From assembly GCA_028583685.1 (NCBI GenBank), contig JAMXIF010000048.1, positions 26,655,017 to 26,719,016 of the forward strand: a DNA stretch of 64,000 nucleotides, written 5' to 3'. Of the stretch, positions 1-11,240 are shown one piece after another. How positions within the stretch are numbered: position 1 is the first letter of the stretch; every line of letters begins with the position of its first letter. The notes under the pieces are model-generated. The model was not told the DNA's origin and made no database searches. It was given only the letters and a program-made list of their open reading frames with translations. Both the position numbers and the translations under genes were made by a program. The DNA is from Petaurus breviceps papuanus (taxonomy: Eukaryota > Chordata > Mammalia > Diprotodontia > Petauridae).

Positions 1-190
1 AATACAGAACACAGAATGTCAAAATTAGAAGAGACCTAACCCATAGAACATTAGAGCTGAAAGGGCTCTGAGAATATAGCATGTTAGGCTACAGAACATA
101 GAACACAGAATGTCAAAACCAGAAGGGACTTGAAAACATAAAGAAGGTTAGGGATGGAAGGAACCTGTGAGTGTTGAATATGAGATCAGA
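1..190 (-). repeat. Degenerate SINE-tail tandem repeat (reversed)
   Basis: Recurring words such as 'agaacacagaatgtcaaaa' occur at about 5-25 and 97-117. They are the reverse complement of the 'ctaacattctatgttct' repeat seen at many other sites in this window, which extends the 3' tail of MIR/THER SINEs. Confidence 0.6.
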
Positions 191-1236
191 GAATGTTGGT
201 GCTGGGAGAAATCTTAGACATGAGCTAGTCCAGTCACCTGAGGGAATTCAATAAAGACTGCCTGACAGAATGACTAAACTCAAGCCAACAAAACTCAGGA
301 GTTACTCTTGACTGATCTTGAAATAGACAATTTGATAAGGGAATCTTTTATTGTTTCTGTTTCAACAGCACCTTCCAGCAAATCTCTAATCCAGCGCCCA
401 AACATGGCTTCCCAATCTCTCACTTCTCTTTTTCACAGCGGGGGACAGAGCTCTGAATATGAAAGAGGAACCTAACAAATTCTGACCTTTCTTGTATCTT
501 TACAGAGAAATCTGAGTTTCAAACAGAGAAATATCAGAGCAAAACAGGGACCTCAAAGGGGGAGCTGATTAAAGCATCCCTTCGTTCCTGAGACATTCCG
601 TTCCTGTCAAAACAAACTTCGCAATGTTTTGAAATACTTGTGGTTTTGTATATGAAAAAAGCAAAGCTTTCACCTAAGTTTGTTGTGGTTTTTTTTTTGA
701 GTTGCTGTTCAACTTTTTTTTGAGAATAAAAATGAAACAGCTGAAGAATATATGTTATTTCTTATTTAGGACCCCTAACTAAGGGGCTTTTCTGAGAGCC
801 CTGTGGGTACCTACTGTAGGTACCTGGTTACGGAGACAAGCAGATCCTCATGGTATTGAAAGGACAAATCCAAACCCACTCAGGAAGAGCAGGAGAGGAG
901 GAGACAAAAGGTAGGGAGACATAAATGGACAGGACAGGATGTAGACAATGAGAGCTGGTCACAGTGGAAAATGTGACTTCTGAAAAAAAGCACTGTTTAA
1001 AAAAAGTCAGAGCTGAAGAGACCTTAGATCAGAGGCTGAGCACTGGGAAGCACGTCAGTACCTAGAGGAGTAGAAACAAGAGAGGGCCTTAGAGCATGGA
1101 ATATTAGGGGCATAGACTGTAGAACTTTCCTCTTAAAGTCTCCCCCAATTCTAGTATTTTATCCTCTATGGATAAAATTCCCAACTCCAGAATCACATGA
1201 TCCTAGTCATTAAGATAACAAACATCTCCATACAAT
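191..1236. other. Intronic, mostly unassigned
   Basis: No exon or clear element. About 590-720 is unique AT-rich sequence; about 1005-1130 has weak reversed SINE-tail words ('cagagctgaagagacctta', 'gagcatggaatatta'). Confidence 0.4.
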
Positions 1237-1477
1237 GTTGAAACTGTTCAACATTTCAGTCACGTCTGACCCCATTTGGGGTTTTCTTGGCAGAGACACT
1301 GAAGTGGTTTGCCACTTCCTTCACCAGCTCATTTTACAGATAAGGAACTGAGGCAAACAGGGTTAAGTGACTTGCCTAAGGTCACACAATTGGTGAGTGT
1401 CTGAGGCCAGATTTGAACTCAGGAAGATGAGTCTTCCTGACTCCAGGTCCAGTATTCTACCCTTGTGCCCCTCAGAA
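1237..1477 (+). repeat. Mar1/WSINE CORE-SINE
   Basis: Contains the landmarks 'ccccatttggggttttcttgg', 'gtggtttgccacttcctt', 'gaggcaaacagggttaagtg' and 'gaagatgagtcttcctgac' in order. Near full length, with a shortened 5' head. Confidence 0.85.
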
Positions 1478-2514
1478 TGGCAACAATCCCAAATCTTGTT
1501 TTATAGAATGGGTCATGGCCAAGGACCTTCTACAAAACCACATTTTCCCTACAAAGAAGTAACTAGCTATTTACCCTTACTTTATGCAGGGAGTTCAGGG
1601 AGAAAAGATTGGAAGCTGTGGGGACAGCATGCACTCGCTCGTGGCAGACTCTTGTCCCTGCTGGGATCTTGGTGACTTACAAAGTCATCTGAAGACCAGA
1701 TAATTTCACATGTGCAGGAATATTTCAACTCCCAGTTGGGCAGATGCCAAAGAAAGTTTCTGATTAATAGTCCCTGATTAGGCCATCCTTGTCAAATTGG
1801 CTAAAGCGATACAATGGTGAGCCCAGATGATTAGGTTGGAAGTCCTGTGTGGTTCGGGAGAAGCAGCTCATTACAGGGGAATTCCTTCAGACTGCTGGCC
1901 AGGAAGAGAATTGGACCCATCTCTCCATTCCCCCGATGGTTATACAGAAATTAATGCATCAATTTTTTAAACAAGGAAACTGGTGGAGAGTGGGGGGAGA
2001 GAGAGTTGTACTGTGCATTTTCTGACAACCCCACAGAAATAATAACAGACATGCTGGGGAGGACTGTGTCCCAGACTCATTTAATGTAATGGTACGACCC
2101 AAAGGCACCAGCTTCAAATAAGAAAAAGGACTCACTCATCTGGATCACATGCCCATTCATGCTGCTATGATCTGAGGCTGGACACTGGGCTATATATGAA
2201 ATGACAATTTTGAATCAGAAGGCTCAGCCATTATGTTGTTTGCCCTCCCCCATCTTAACTTTGATGCCAGGAGGTGGGCATTCAGTGACCCAGACAAACT
2301 GGATTTGAGAGCACTTCAGGCCAGGAGCCTCTCAGGACTCTGAAGGGCTATAACACATGAGAGTCTGAAGAGGAAGAGAAGAGATGAGAGGAAGAGAGGG
2401 GGAGGAATGAGAGATAGAGAGTTTGTGCTGGGGGTGCTGGTGTGCTCGGTACTGCTACAAGGAAGGGAAAATAAGAGAGAGATGATGGATTCTAATCTGC
2501 CAGGGACAATCTAT
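1478..2514. other. Intronic, no recognised element
   Basis: Unique-looking sequence. 2345-2420 is purine-rich (GA) low complexity. The 92-codon ORF at 1397-1675 runs out of the Mar1 SINE and is not a gene. Confidence 0.4.
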
Positions 2515-2660
2515 GAAAAACTATTTAAGGTGACTTCTCAGAGTCTCAGTTTCCTCTTCTGTAAAATGAGGAGTTTAGACTGATCATTTCATCTCAAAGA
2601 TCACTTTGAGCTGAAAAAGTATGCTTTTCACATTTTATGTTCTAAGGTCCTTTCCAGAGT
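2515..2660 (+). repeat. MIR/THER-type SINE 3' part
   Basis: 'agtctcagtttcctcttctg' followed by 'taaaatgaggagtttagac' and 'ggtcctttccagagtgag': the conserved MIR core end and tail. Confidence 0.65.
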
Positions 2661-2741
2661 GAGTATTCTGACTTTAAGATGTTAAGAGTAGAAGAGATAA
2701 GTAATGCGTGCACACATGTGGGCAGGTACACGTGTACGTAT

Positions 2742-2743
<2 letters not shown>

Positions 2744-2787
<44 letters not shown>
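2744..2787 (+). repeat. (CA)n microsatellite
   Basis: About 21 uninterrupted CA units after an alternating purine-pyrimidine lead-in (cacgtgtacgtatgtaca). Confidence 0.95.
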
Positions 2788-3274
2788 AGGCCACTTTGCC
2801 AGTTTTCAAGACTTATGGTAGTAGACTTGAGCAGGATGTAGATGCCAGAGCAATACAGATATCCTGAAATCTCTCCTTCCATGATTTTAAAGTGCTCTAA
2901 ATTCACTTTCTCTTCTTAGAGATGGTGCCATCACAGGGGCACTGTGGAACAGTGGATCGAGTGCCAGACTCAGGGTCAGAGGGTTATAGATTTAAATCCC
3001 ACCTCCTACATACTCCTGATTTATATTTCTGAATATATGTATTTTTTCTGAACACACAAGCTAATAAGTGAGGTGGGCCCTCCCCACAATGATGCAGATT
3101 GCAACCCATCCAACACTTTCCCATCTGCGTGACTTCTCCAGATCTTCCTGTAACTTTTTGGGAGGGAAGGGAAAGTATCTATTTAATTTGCTGGGGGTCT
3201 TAGGTCTCCTAACATTATTAGATATATGTTTTTTTGTTACCAAAAAATGTACATCTGGAAGGGTATAGAAGTAT

Positions 3275-3505
3275 TCTGAACATAAGAGAGGTGAGAAAAC
3301 TGGGGGACAGGATGGGAAAGGGATATTTGCAAGAGTGTGTGAATTGGGATTTGGGAGGGTAGGGGTGATTTTTGGAGGGGTGTGTGGATTAAGAATGGGG
3401 GTGAGAGGAGAGGATAGGAGGACTCTTGGAGGGGTGGGTGAAGTGGGAGTTGGGAGGGGGAATAAGGTAATAGGGACAGAGTAAAGAGAGAGACTGAGTG
3501 AATAA
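3275..3505 (+). repeat. G-rich low-complexity block
   Basis: Repeated variants of 'ggaggggtg', 'gggagggtaggggtg' and 'gggagttgggaggggg' over about 230 bp, with many G-triplet runs. It explains the Pro/Ser/Thr-rich open frame on the minus strand at 3061-3528. Confidence 0.7.
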
Positions 3506-3544
3506 AAATAAGATGGAGGGAAATTCACAAATAGTAATTATAAC

Positions 3545-4345
3545 TTTGAATGTGGATGGGATATTTATGGCAGTTCTCTCTTTTTTTTTTGGAGGGGGGA
3601 GGGCAGGGCAATTGGGGGTTAAATGACTTGCCCAAGGTCACATGGCTAATTTTTATGTTAAGTGTCTGACTCTGGATTTGAACTTAGGTCCTCCTGACTC
3701 CAGGGCCGGTGCTCTATTCACTGTGCCATCTAGCCTATGGCAGTTCTCTTTGTGGTACCAAAGAACTGGAAACTGCATGGATCCCCATCAACTGGACAAT
3801 GGGTGAACAAGTTATGGCATATGGTTATGATGGAGTGCTACTATGCTGTAAGAAAAGATGAGCTCATTGGTCTTAGAGAAGCATGGAAAAGCTTTGCATG
3901 AAATGATGAAGAGTGAAGTGAGCAAAACCAGGAGAACATTATAACAGCCATATTATTTTAAGAACAACTTTGAGTGACTAAGCAATTTTGACTACTATAA
4001 ACACACAAATTAAAAATAAAGGACATGTGAAGAGAGATGCTATCTGTCTCCAGAGAAAGAACTGATAAATAGAAATGTGTATAAAATAATACACACATAC
4101 ACAGACAGACAGACAGACAGACACACACCCCTATTTGTGTCTAATGGTAGACCTCTTCAGGGCAAGGAGAAGGGATGGAAAAAAAAAAAGGAATTTTTTT
4201 TTACTTAACCTTGTTGTCTATTTGGAGGGAATGGCAAGTTGTATGTGGTAGATGTGCAGTTTCATGTACAATAATCTTTTTTATTGTACTGTTATGGAAA
4301 TGCTTTTGTGTCCTGAATTGAAAATAAAATAATTTTTTTTAAAAA
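3545..4345 (+). repeat. L1 3'-end fragment, interrupted by a SINE
   Basis: Contains the L1 wording 'aaagaactggaaactgcatgg', 'atccccatcaactggacaat', 'gagtgaagtgagcaaaacca' and 'tctccagagaaagaactgat', followed by an A/T-rich end at 4325-4345. The SINE at 3580-3735 is inserted in it. An (ACAG)n stretch sits at 4098-4123. Confidence 0.75.
3580..3735 (-). repeat. tRNA-derived marsupial SINE with target-site duplication
   Basis: The reverse complement reads 'ggctagatggcacagtgaat'...'gagcaccggccctggagtca'. It is flanked by the perfect 14-bp duplication tatggcagttctct (3566-3579 and 3736-3749) inside the L1 fragment, so it is the younger insertion. Confidence 0.88.
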
Positions 4346-4489
4346 GATATACACCATAGAGACTGTCCATCTGTTAGCTCTCACCCTCACTACAGGATGG
4401 GCCTCCTCCCCTTTTCCAGGCACATGTCTCTGATGACATCTTTTACATTATTTGTTACTGTTAATAATTTAATAATCAGGGGGGCGGAG

Positions 4490-4501
4490 CCAAGATGGCG
4501 G
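4490..4501 (+). promoter_or_regulatory. YY1-like box at the 5' end of the HAL1-like element
   Basis: CCAAGATGGCGG begins 11 nt inside the element. Human L1 has the YY1 site CAAGATGGCCG at a similar place, where it directs correct transcription start. Function here is inferred from that parallel. Confidence 0.6.
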
Positions 4502-5198
4502 AGTAGAAGCACGACCCTCCCGCGGCTCCGGCTTCCACCCTCCCCAATCCATGTAAAAAGGGGACTCTAAACAAACTTTGGAGGTGCAGAACCCACAAAA
4601 TGATACAGAGAAGCTAACCTCCTGCTGAGGAAACCCCGGCAGGCCAGCAGGAATCGGCCAGCACATCACTCTGGGAGCCGAGCCCAGCCCCACCCCGAGG
4701 CTTTAGTCCCGGGGCGGGCCTGACCAGCCGCTGGCCAGAGGGACTCCAGATCAGCAGCAGCTGTGGCTGTTTCCAGATTTATCAACACATAGACACAAAA
4801 GGACAAAGTGAGAGGTCAGTAAAATCTGGACTTTGGGACCAGTAAATGGGAGTGTGTGGCTTTTACCCCCAGGGCGAAAAGCCACTGAGCCGCCAGCACA
4901 GCCAGCCAGCTCCACGTGGTGGCTTCAGCTCTTGGCCTGCAGAGTATAGGGGGACCAAGCACCAGTCTGAGGGGTAATCGCTCTTGCTTTAACCTGCTTG
5001 GATCTGGATTGCAGTCTAGGGTGGAGGTTCTGGGGTGTGTGTCCAGCTTGCCAGAGCATGTGGAGACCTCAGAGAGGGCACCCATCTAATACCTCCCAGC
5101 AGCTGAGAAAACCCCAGCATTTGGGACGAAAGCTCCCCTGTCTGGTGGCAGAGTCCTACTGTGGCAAAAAGCCCAAAGTCAAGTAATTGAGTGGCAAA

Positions 5199-6318
5199 AT
5201 GAGCAGGCAAAGGAAACAAAGCAGACAGAAGATTCCAACAATACACTCCTATTTTGGGGACAAAAAGAAGCAAAGCATGGAACAGGAGGAAAACAGTGAA
5301 GTCAGAACTGCTGCACCAAAAGCTTCAAAGGAAAATACAAGCTGGTTACAGGCCATAGAGGACTTTAAGAAAGATTTTGAAAACCAAATAAGAGAAGTGG
5401 AGGAAAAATTGGGAAGAGAAATGAGAACAATGCAAGAAAATTATGAAATGAGAGTCAACAGCCTGACTGAGGAAAATAATACCTTAAAAAACAGACTGAC
5501 TCAAATGGCAAAGGAGGCCCAAAAAAGGAAATGAGGAGAAGAATGCCTTAAAAAGCCGAATTTGCCAGATGGAAAAAGAATCTCAAAAACTCAATGAGGA
5601 GAATCATTGCTTCAGAATTAGACTGGAACAAATGGAAGCTAATGACTTTATGAGAAATCAAGATGCTGTGAAACAGATCCAAACAAATGAAAGAATAGAA
5701 GGCAATGTGAAATATCTCATGGGAAAAACCACTGACCTGGAAAATAGATCGAGGAGAGATAATTTAAAAATTATTGGACTGCCTGAAAGCCATGACCAAA
5801 GTAAGAACCTAGAAATCATCCTCCAGGAAGTTCTCAAAGAAAACTGCCCTGATGTTTTAGTACCAGAGGGCAAAATAGAGGTTGAAAGAATCCACCGATC
5901 ACCTCCTGAAAAAGATCCCAAAAAGAAAACTCCTAGCAATATTATAGCCAGGTTCCGGAATTCCCAGATTAAGGAGAGAATATTAGAAGCAGCCAGAAAG
6001 AAACAATTCGAATATTGTAGAAACACAATCAGGATAACCCAGGATCTGGCAGCTTCTACACTGAGGGATCGAAGGGCTTGGAATATGATATTCTGGAGGT
6101 CAAAGGACCTGGGATTAAAACCAAGAGTCACCTACCCAGCAAAACTGAGTATCATGTTTCAGGGGAAAATATGGTCATTCAGTGGAATAGAGGACTTTCA
6201 AGCATTCTTGCTGAAAAAACCAGAGTTGAATAGAAAATTTGACATTCAGATACAAGAAGCAAGAGGAGGTAAACAGGGAAAAGAAACCATAAGGAACTTA
6301 TCAAAGTTGAACTATTAA
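5199..6318 (+). pseudogene. L1-type ORF1 protein, one frameshift
   Basis: Starts MSRQRKQSRQKIPTIHSYFG. Residues about 45-150 are heptad-rich coiled coil (EENNTLKNRL, then EKESQKLNEENHCFRIRLEQ). The RRM-like domain has the hallmark RSRRDNLKIIGLPES, and the C-terminal domain has TLRDRRAWNMIF, PRVTYPAKLSIMFQG and FSGIEDFQAFLL, matching the order in human L1 ORF1p (338 residues). The frame breaks once in the A-run near 5521-5527, where an extra base brings a stop at 5532-5534; the second frame runs open from before 5569 to the stop at 6318. Few breaks suggest a fairly young copy. ORF1p is an RNA-binding trimer that coats LINE RNA. Confidence 0.88.
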
Positions 6319-7321
6319 CATTCCTACATGGAAAAACAATAATTGTAACTTATGAAACTTTTTTCAGCAGTTGAAGGGATTAGAAATTTATATATTTGTC
6401 TATATGTGAGGGTATATGGGCATATGAATACATATATGAATGTGTGTATATATGTTTACAGGTATACATAGATAGAGGGCACAGGACCAATTTAACAGGA
6501 AGGAATGATACTTAAAAGGTGAAATTGAGAGGTGAGAGGAATATAATGAGAGGAGATGGGGAGAGACCGAATGGGGTAAACTATCTCATACAGAAGAGGC
6601 AAGGGAAAATGGTTACAATGGAGGGGAAGAATAGGAAGGCAAAAGGGAATGGGTCAACCTAATTCCCATTGAATTTGGCTTGAGGAGGGAGTGAAATACA
6701 CACTAAATAGGGTATCTCACCCTCCAGGAGAATGGGGTGGGGGAGGGGATGAGACGGGGAAGATAGAAGGGAGGGAAGTTGGAAGCACTCACTTTTGAAA
6801 ATAGATGGTATCAAAGTAGAAAATAGAACAAGTGGGAGGTGGGATAGGAGGGAGGGAAATATAGTTAGTCTTTTACAATGTATCTATTATGTTACTGTTT
6901 TGCATTAGCCACACATGTACAACCTATACTGAGCTGCGTATCTTCCCAGTAAGGGTGGGTGACAAGGAAGGAAGGGAATGAATCTGGAATTGAAAGTCTA
7001 AAATCAATTATTCAAATATATATATACATATATATGTATATATGTGTGTGTGTGTGTATATATATATATACACTATTATTAATACCATCTTACATGTAAT
7101 TGGTAAATAAGATATACAGGCACTGAGGCACTGAGATCCACTGGAAAAGTCTAAGGAGGTATGGGAGAAGATATGGGAGAGAGCAGATTGGAGGAGGGGA
7201 TATCCTGTGGGACTGCTATTTTGGGGCAGTGGGTAGGGGAAAAACGGGGAGAAAATTTGTAACTCAAAATCTGGCGGAAACAAATGATGTAAATCAGAAG
7301 TTAATAAAGCATTAAAAAAAT

Positions 7322-7795
7322 TTTAATAATCACTTTTCAAATGAATGGTAAATGGGTTAACACTTGGCTTGCACTGTTTTTCCCTCCTAATTTCTGCTTT
7401 CCAGGTCTGCTCATGGTGGAAGATGCCTCTGTGGGACCTGAGCCTTTCCCCAGGTCGCTGACATATACACAACTGGTTTGATTAAAATAGTTTCTCAGTA
7501 AGATTCTTCTATTTATTTCTGATGCTTTTGATGTTTCTCTGATTGGTTTTGATGTTTTTAGTTTTTGATCTGGATTCTTTGTGTTTTGTTCTTCTGCATT
7601 TCAAAATCATTCTTGTTTGCAGAGTTAAGAGCAAGTACCTCCCTACCCACCGATAAAGCAAGATTTTATTATCCAAATGAATTTTTCAGCTTCAGTAAGA
7701 AAACAGAAGGTTGATGGCATTAGCCTTGTTAGAAGGAAACAAAACTTATCAGGAGCCCTGTTTCAGCTCTATTCCCTGTCAGTCCCTGGGAAAGT
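7322..7795. other. Intronic, no recognised element
   Basis: Unique AT-rich sequence after the HAL1-like element; no exon or repeat recognised. Confidence 0.4.
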
Positions 7796-8100
7796 CATTT
7801 CCAACCACTCTATAAGCATTTATTAGATGCTTACTGTGTACCAGGCACTGAGGATACAAAGAAACTTAATATCGGCTCTTGAGAAGCTTACGATCTAAAG
7901 GGATGATATTATGTGTCTCAGAAGACATCACACACAAGCTGAGGGACCCTGGACAATCTGTCTGACCCTTAGTTTCCTCATCAGTAAAATGCGGCTAATA
8001 TTAGCACCTACCTCCCAGGTTACAGTAAGGGTAAAACGAGATGATATTTCTAAAAGTACTCTGGAGACTTCAAAGTACCATATAAATTCTAGATATTATT
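7796..8100 (+). repeat. Ancient dispersed repeat followed by a MIR
   Basis: 7798-7900 has 'tattagatgcttactgtgta' and 'ccaggcactgaggatacaaag', a head seen at several other sites here. 7925-8100 has MIR wording ('cagtaaaatgcggctaatat', 'aagtaccatataaattctag'). Confidence 0.6.
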
Positions 8101-8164
8101 GTTATTTTCCCTCAGTAAGACTAAACTGCATCATCTGTAAACTGAGAGGTTAGCCTAACACTAA

Positions 8165-8310
8165 TTCTCATCCCTTTTTGTGTCATAGACACTTTTGACA
8201 GTCTGATGAAACCTATAGGCCACTTCTCAGAATAATATTTTTAAATGCATAAAACAAAAAAATGTAGAATTATAAAGGAAACGGATTATAGGGAAATACA
8301 ATTAAGTGTA
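8165..8310 (+). repeat. MITE copy (same family as 32970 and 19750)
   Basis: 'gacagtctgatgaaacctat', 'cagaataatatttttaaatg' and 'aggaaacggattatagggaa' align with the copy at 32970-33145. Its ends are eroded. Confidence 0.6.
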
Positions 8311-8395
8311 CATGCATGCGTATGTATATATGTACACATACATACATGTACATACATATATACATGCATGTATAAATACACATGCAAGTTAATAG
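8310..8395 (+). repeat. (TACA/TATG)n low complexity
   Basis: Alternating tatgtatatatg and acatacatacatgtacatac units, imperfect. Confidence 0.8.
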
Positions 8396-8961
8396 ATCCC
8401 AGGTGAACTATTCTTGGAGATGATCTCTAAAATGACTCTCATCTCTAAATTTTAAGAAAGGTTTAGTGAAGTGGGTATAAAAGAAGAGAAACCACTTCCT
8501 TCTATATGCACTTAAGGAAAACCAAGGTGGTCAGAGACTTGACAATCCTCACTGGATGCCAAAATCAGGCAAGAGTTTATGGACCTCTTCATCCTGCAAA
8601 GCAGCCTGACTGTATATCTCCATGCAGTCCTCTTCCCTGACATCACAGAATCTCTCCAACACAGCTCCATTATCTTTGTAACTGAGGGGACTAGTCCCTG
8701 TCCATGACCCCTGCAAGACTTAGAACCTCAATGCTGGTTCCTAAGATGGAAACAAGATATAAGAGATATGGGAAACAAGATATGGGAGAGCAGATACATG
8801 GACTAATCCAACAATAAATACTCTTATCTAGATTCACCAATTTCTGTGAATTCATAGTCATAAAAAAATAAGCATTTATTAAGTGCCTGTCATGTAGTAT
8901 ACTGGGGTGAAGAGCTATGTCTGTTGTGGGAATGCCCACAATGAAGAACTATAAAATGAAG

Positions 8962-9185
8962 AAGGGGGCAGCTATGTGGTAGTGGATAAGAATACCAGGC
9001 CTGCAGTCAGGATGACCTGAGTTCAAATCTGATCTTAGATATCTACCAGTTGTGACCCTGGGCAAGTCACTTAACCCTGTTTGCCTCAGTTTCCTCATCT
9101 GTAAAATGTGCTGGAGAAGGAAACAGCAAACCACTGTAGTGTCTTTGCCAAGAAAACGCAAAGTGGGGTCATAAAGAGCAAATAT
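8962..9185 (-). repeat. Mar1/WSINE CORE-SINE (reversed)
   Basis: The plus strand reads 'gggggcagctatgtggtag'...'cttaaccctgtttgcctcag'...'gccaagaaaacgcaaagtgg', the exact reverse order of Mar1 landmarks. It splits an older 'attaagtgcctgtc' repeat (8866-8960 and 9210-9320). Confidence 0.85.
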
Positions 9186-9900
9186 ATATTTCACTTGTTT
9201 ATAGCTAAATGCTAAGCAGTGGAGACTAAAAAAAAAAAAGGCAAAAGACAGTACCTGTCTTCCAGGAGCTCATGGGAAGACAACATGCAAGCAAGTATGT
9301 ACAAATACTAAAGGTAAATAGGACCATGCCCTCCTATTCCCAAATCCCTGAGATGGATTAGCATAGGAAGCCTTCTGTGGTGATGTGCTGGTTAAGAGGA
9401 AGCCCTTGATGCCCAGGTCTCTTCACTGCCTTTCAGACACTTTAAGAGTGACTAGGTGCCACCACCACCACCCCCTCCGTCTTCTCTTCAAGTTTCACAC
9501 CCATCTCTGACAAATCTACTACGTCCAAGGGAAGGACTTCCCCTTCTCACCAGGAGCCCAGGAAGGAATGGGATGCCCCTGGAGGTCTGCCCCTGGAGAT
9601 CATCAAGTTAAGTACCAGATGACCATTTGTTGGGTTCCTGGTCAGGCACATGTTGGGTTAAAAGACCACTGAGGTCCCTCCCAACTCAGATTCTGCAGAC
9701 CTTGGAGCTTCAAGGGACCTCAGCTTTTCCTCACACTAACCCAAAATTTACCTCCTCATAATTTCTACAACTACTTCTCATTTTACCCTTAGGGTCCAAG
9801 AAAAAGTCTATACTCTACTCTGTTCCTTCTAGAGATATTAGGAATACTGGGAGAGAGAGCATTGCAAGTGTCCTTTATGGTACCTCAATAATCAACCTCA
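9186..9900. other. Intronic, older repeat remainder then unassigned sequence
   Basis: 9210-9320 continues the repeat split by the Mar1 ('cttccaggagctcatgggaa'). The rest shows weak SINE-tail words near 9670-9700 and nothing else clear. Confidence 0.4.
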
Positions 9901-9904
9901 GTAA

Positions 9905-10140
9905 TGATCAACACGGGAATTTATGTAGCACTTTGTGTTTACATTTCTGCACACATAATCTCATTTGATCATCACAAAAATCCTATGGGGTTTGATAGTA
10001 TAATTATCCTCACTTTACAGATAACTAAACGGGACCAAGGACTGTAAAGTGGCCTGCACAAAGGTCACATGGGTGGTTAAATAGCAGGCACTCCCAGGTT
10101 CTTGGATTCCCAACCCAGTGTTCCTTCCACTATGACCCAC
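9905..10140 (-). repeat. MIR SINE (reversed)
   Basis: 'cataatctcatttgatcatc', 'cctcactttacagataacta' and 'aaggtcacatgggtggttaa' in reverse MIR order. Confidence 0.75.
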
Positions 10141-10299
10141 TATTGCTCTCACCTCTGGTGAGAACACACAATTATTAGAACATACAAATTCCATTAACCT
10201 GCAGATCAGTTGTCAGAAGGAAGAGCAGACAGACTACACCCCTCATTTTGCAAAGGGGGAAGTTATTATTCTTGCTGATGTTTTCAGCCTGAACTTTAT

Positions 10300-10795
10300 A
10301 GAATCTCAGAGGTGGACAGGGTCCAACCTACCACTTCTATCACAGTCTCTACATCTGTCCAGTTGCTTGACTATCTCTAATAATGAGCTCCCAAGGTAGC
10401 CCACCCCACAATTAGGCAGTCCTAATTGTCAGAATCATATGATTTAGAGCAAGAAGGGTCCTTAAAGATCATCTAATCCAAACCCTTCATTTTACAAAGG
10501 AGGAAACTGAGGCTGAGGGAGATTAGGTGATCTGCCCTGTCATTGTCCTACATTTAGGAAGTAGCAGGGTTGGACCCAAATCATCTCATTCCCCATCCAA
10601 TACTACTTCACTATGTCCTCCTTCAGAGTGAGCTAAAATTACCTTCCCTGTGACTTTCTCACCCTCTTCCTAGTTCTGCCCTCTGGGGCCAAGTAGAACA
10701 AATCTAATCTCTCTTCTCTATGACAAGCTTTTATATACTTGAAGCCCAGGGACGATGTTCTCCCCCCTCAGTCTTCTCTTCTTCATGGTACCTTT
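10300..10795 (-). repeat. L3/CR1 LINE 3' fragment, with a MIR/THER insertion
   Basis: 'ctagttctgccctctggggcc' and 'atatacttgaagcccaggga' are reversed L3/CR1 3' landmarks. The insertion at about 10425-10620 carries 'aggaggaaactgaggctgag' and is a reversed MIR/THER SINE. Confidence 0.7.
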
Positions 10796-11240
10796 TCTCC
10801 CAATGGTCTCAGTGCTGCTGCTGCTGCTCTTTGGGAGGTGGTGGGTCCCCATCTCTGTCCTTGACAGGGCTCTCTGTCCATCAGGTATTGGCGTAAGTGG
10901 GTCCCGCCTGCCTTCGTCCCAGACGTGGACTGCCCTGCAGCAGCCGGCTGCTCTTGCTGCAAGCGAGACACACGCTTGGATCTTGTGAGCTGTGTACGGG
11001 CAAATCCTTCATTTCTCTTTCATTACCCCGGCGTGTTCTGTCACTTATTTTTCCTGTATGCAATCCTGCCTGACAAATATGATCTGCTGCCTGGTAATTC
11101 GTCTGACGCTTATTCTGTTCCTTGCTCTAATTATGGCTCCGGTCCCTGACACGAAGGCAGCCGCGCTGCCACCGCCGGGTAGTACACCTGTCACACTGGC
11201 GGTAGTACTGCCTAATGCCCTTTTATGCCAGGCTGATGGG
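10796..11240. other. CpG-bearing unique block, candidate conserved noncoding element
   Basis: No repeat landmarks, and clearly more CpG dinucleotides than its surroundings (for example near 10908-10985 and 11154-11205). It includes 'caaatatgatctgctgcctg' and 'ctctaattatggctccggtc', with TAAT-core homeodomain-type sites. The short open frames here have no recognisable protein. An enhancer role is inference. Confidence 0.4.

Larger units (their letters stand above)
4479..7321 (+). mobile_element. Full-length half-LINE-1 (HAL1)-like retroelement
   Basis: The element is bounded by the 11-bp duplication tttaataatca at 4468-4478 and 7322-7332. It starts with a G-rich head and a CCAAGATGGCGG box, has a roughly 700-nt GC-rich 5'UTR, one L1-type ORF1 (5199-6318), then about 1 kb of 3'UTR with purine-rich blocks, a (TA/TG)n run at 7014-7072, an AATAAA at 7303-7308 and an A-rich end. 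No endonuclease or reverse transcriptase frame follows ORF1. HAL1 elements, known from mammals, have this layout and are thought to rely on L1 ORF2p supplied in trans. The alternative is an L1 with ORF2 deleted. Confidence 0.85.

Noticed and set aside
2744-2787. Regular repeats examined as a possible CRISPR array
   Set aside because: Plain dinucleotide microsatellite, as are the other TG/CA runs; no spacer structure anywhere.
3061-3528. 155-codon minus-strand frame
   Set aside because: Pro/Ser/Thr-rich translation of the G-rich block with no domain, signal or splice support.
5658-6131. 157-codon minus-strand frame
   Set aside because: Antisense shadow of the LINE ORF1.
4479-7321. Possible retroviral or LTR element
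   Set aside because: No terminal repeats, gag/pol order or primer-binding site; target duplications, A-rich end and ORF1 type show a LINE. No retroviral element was recognised in the window.
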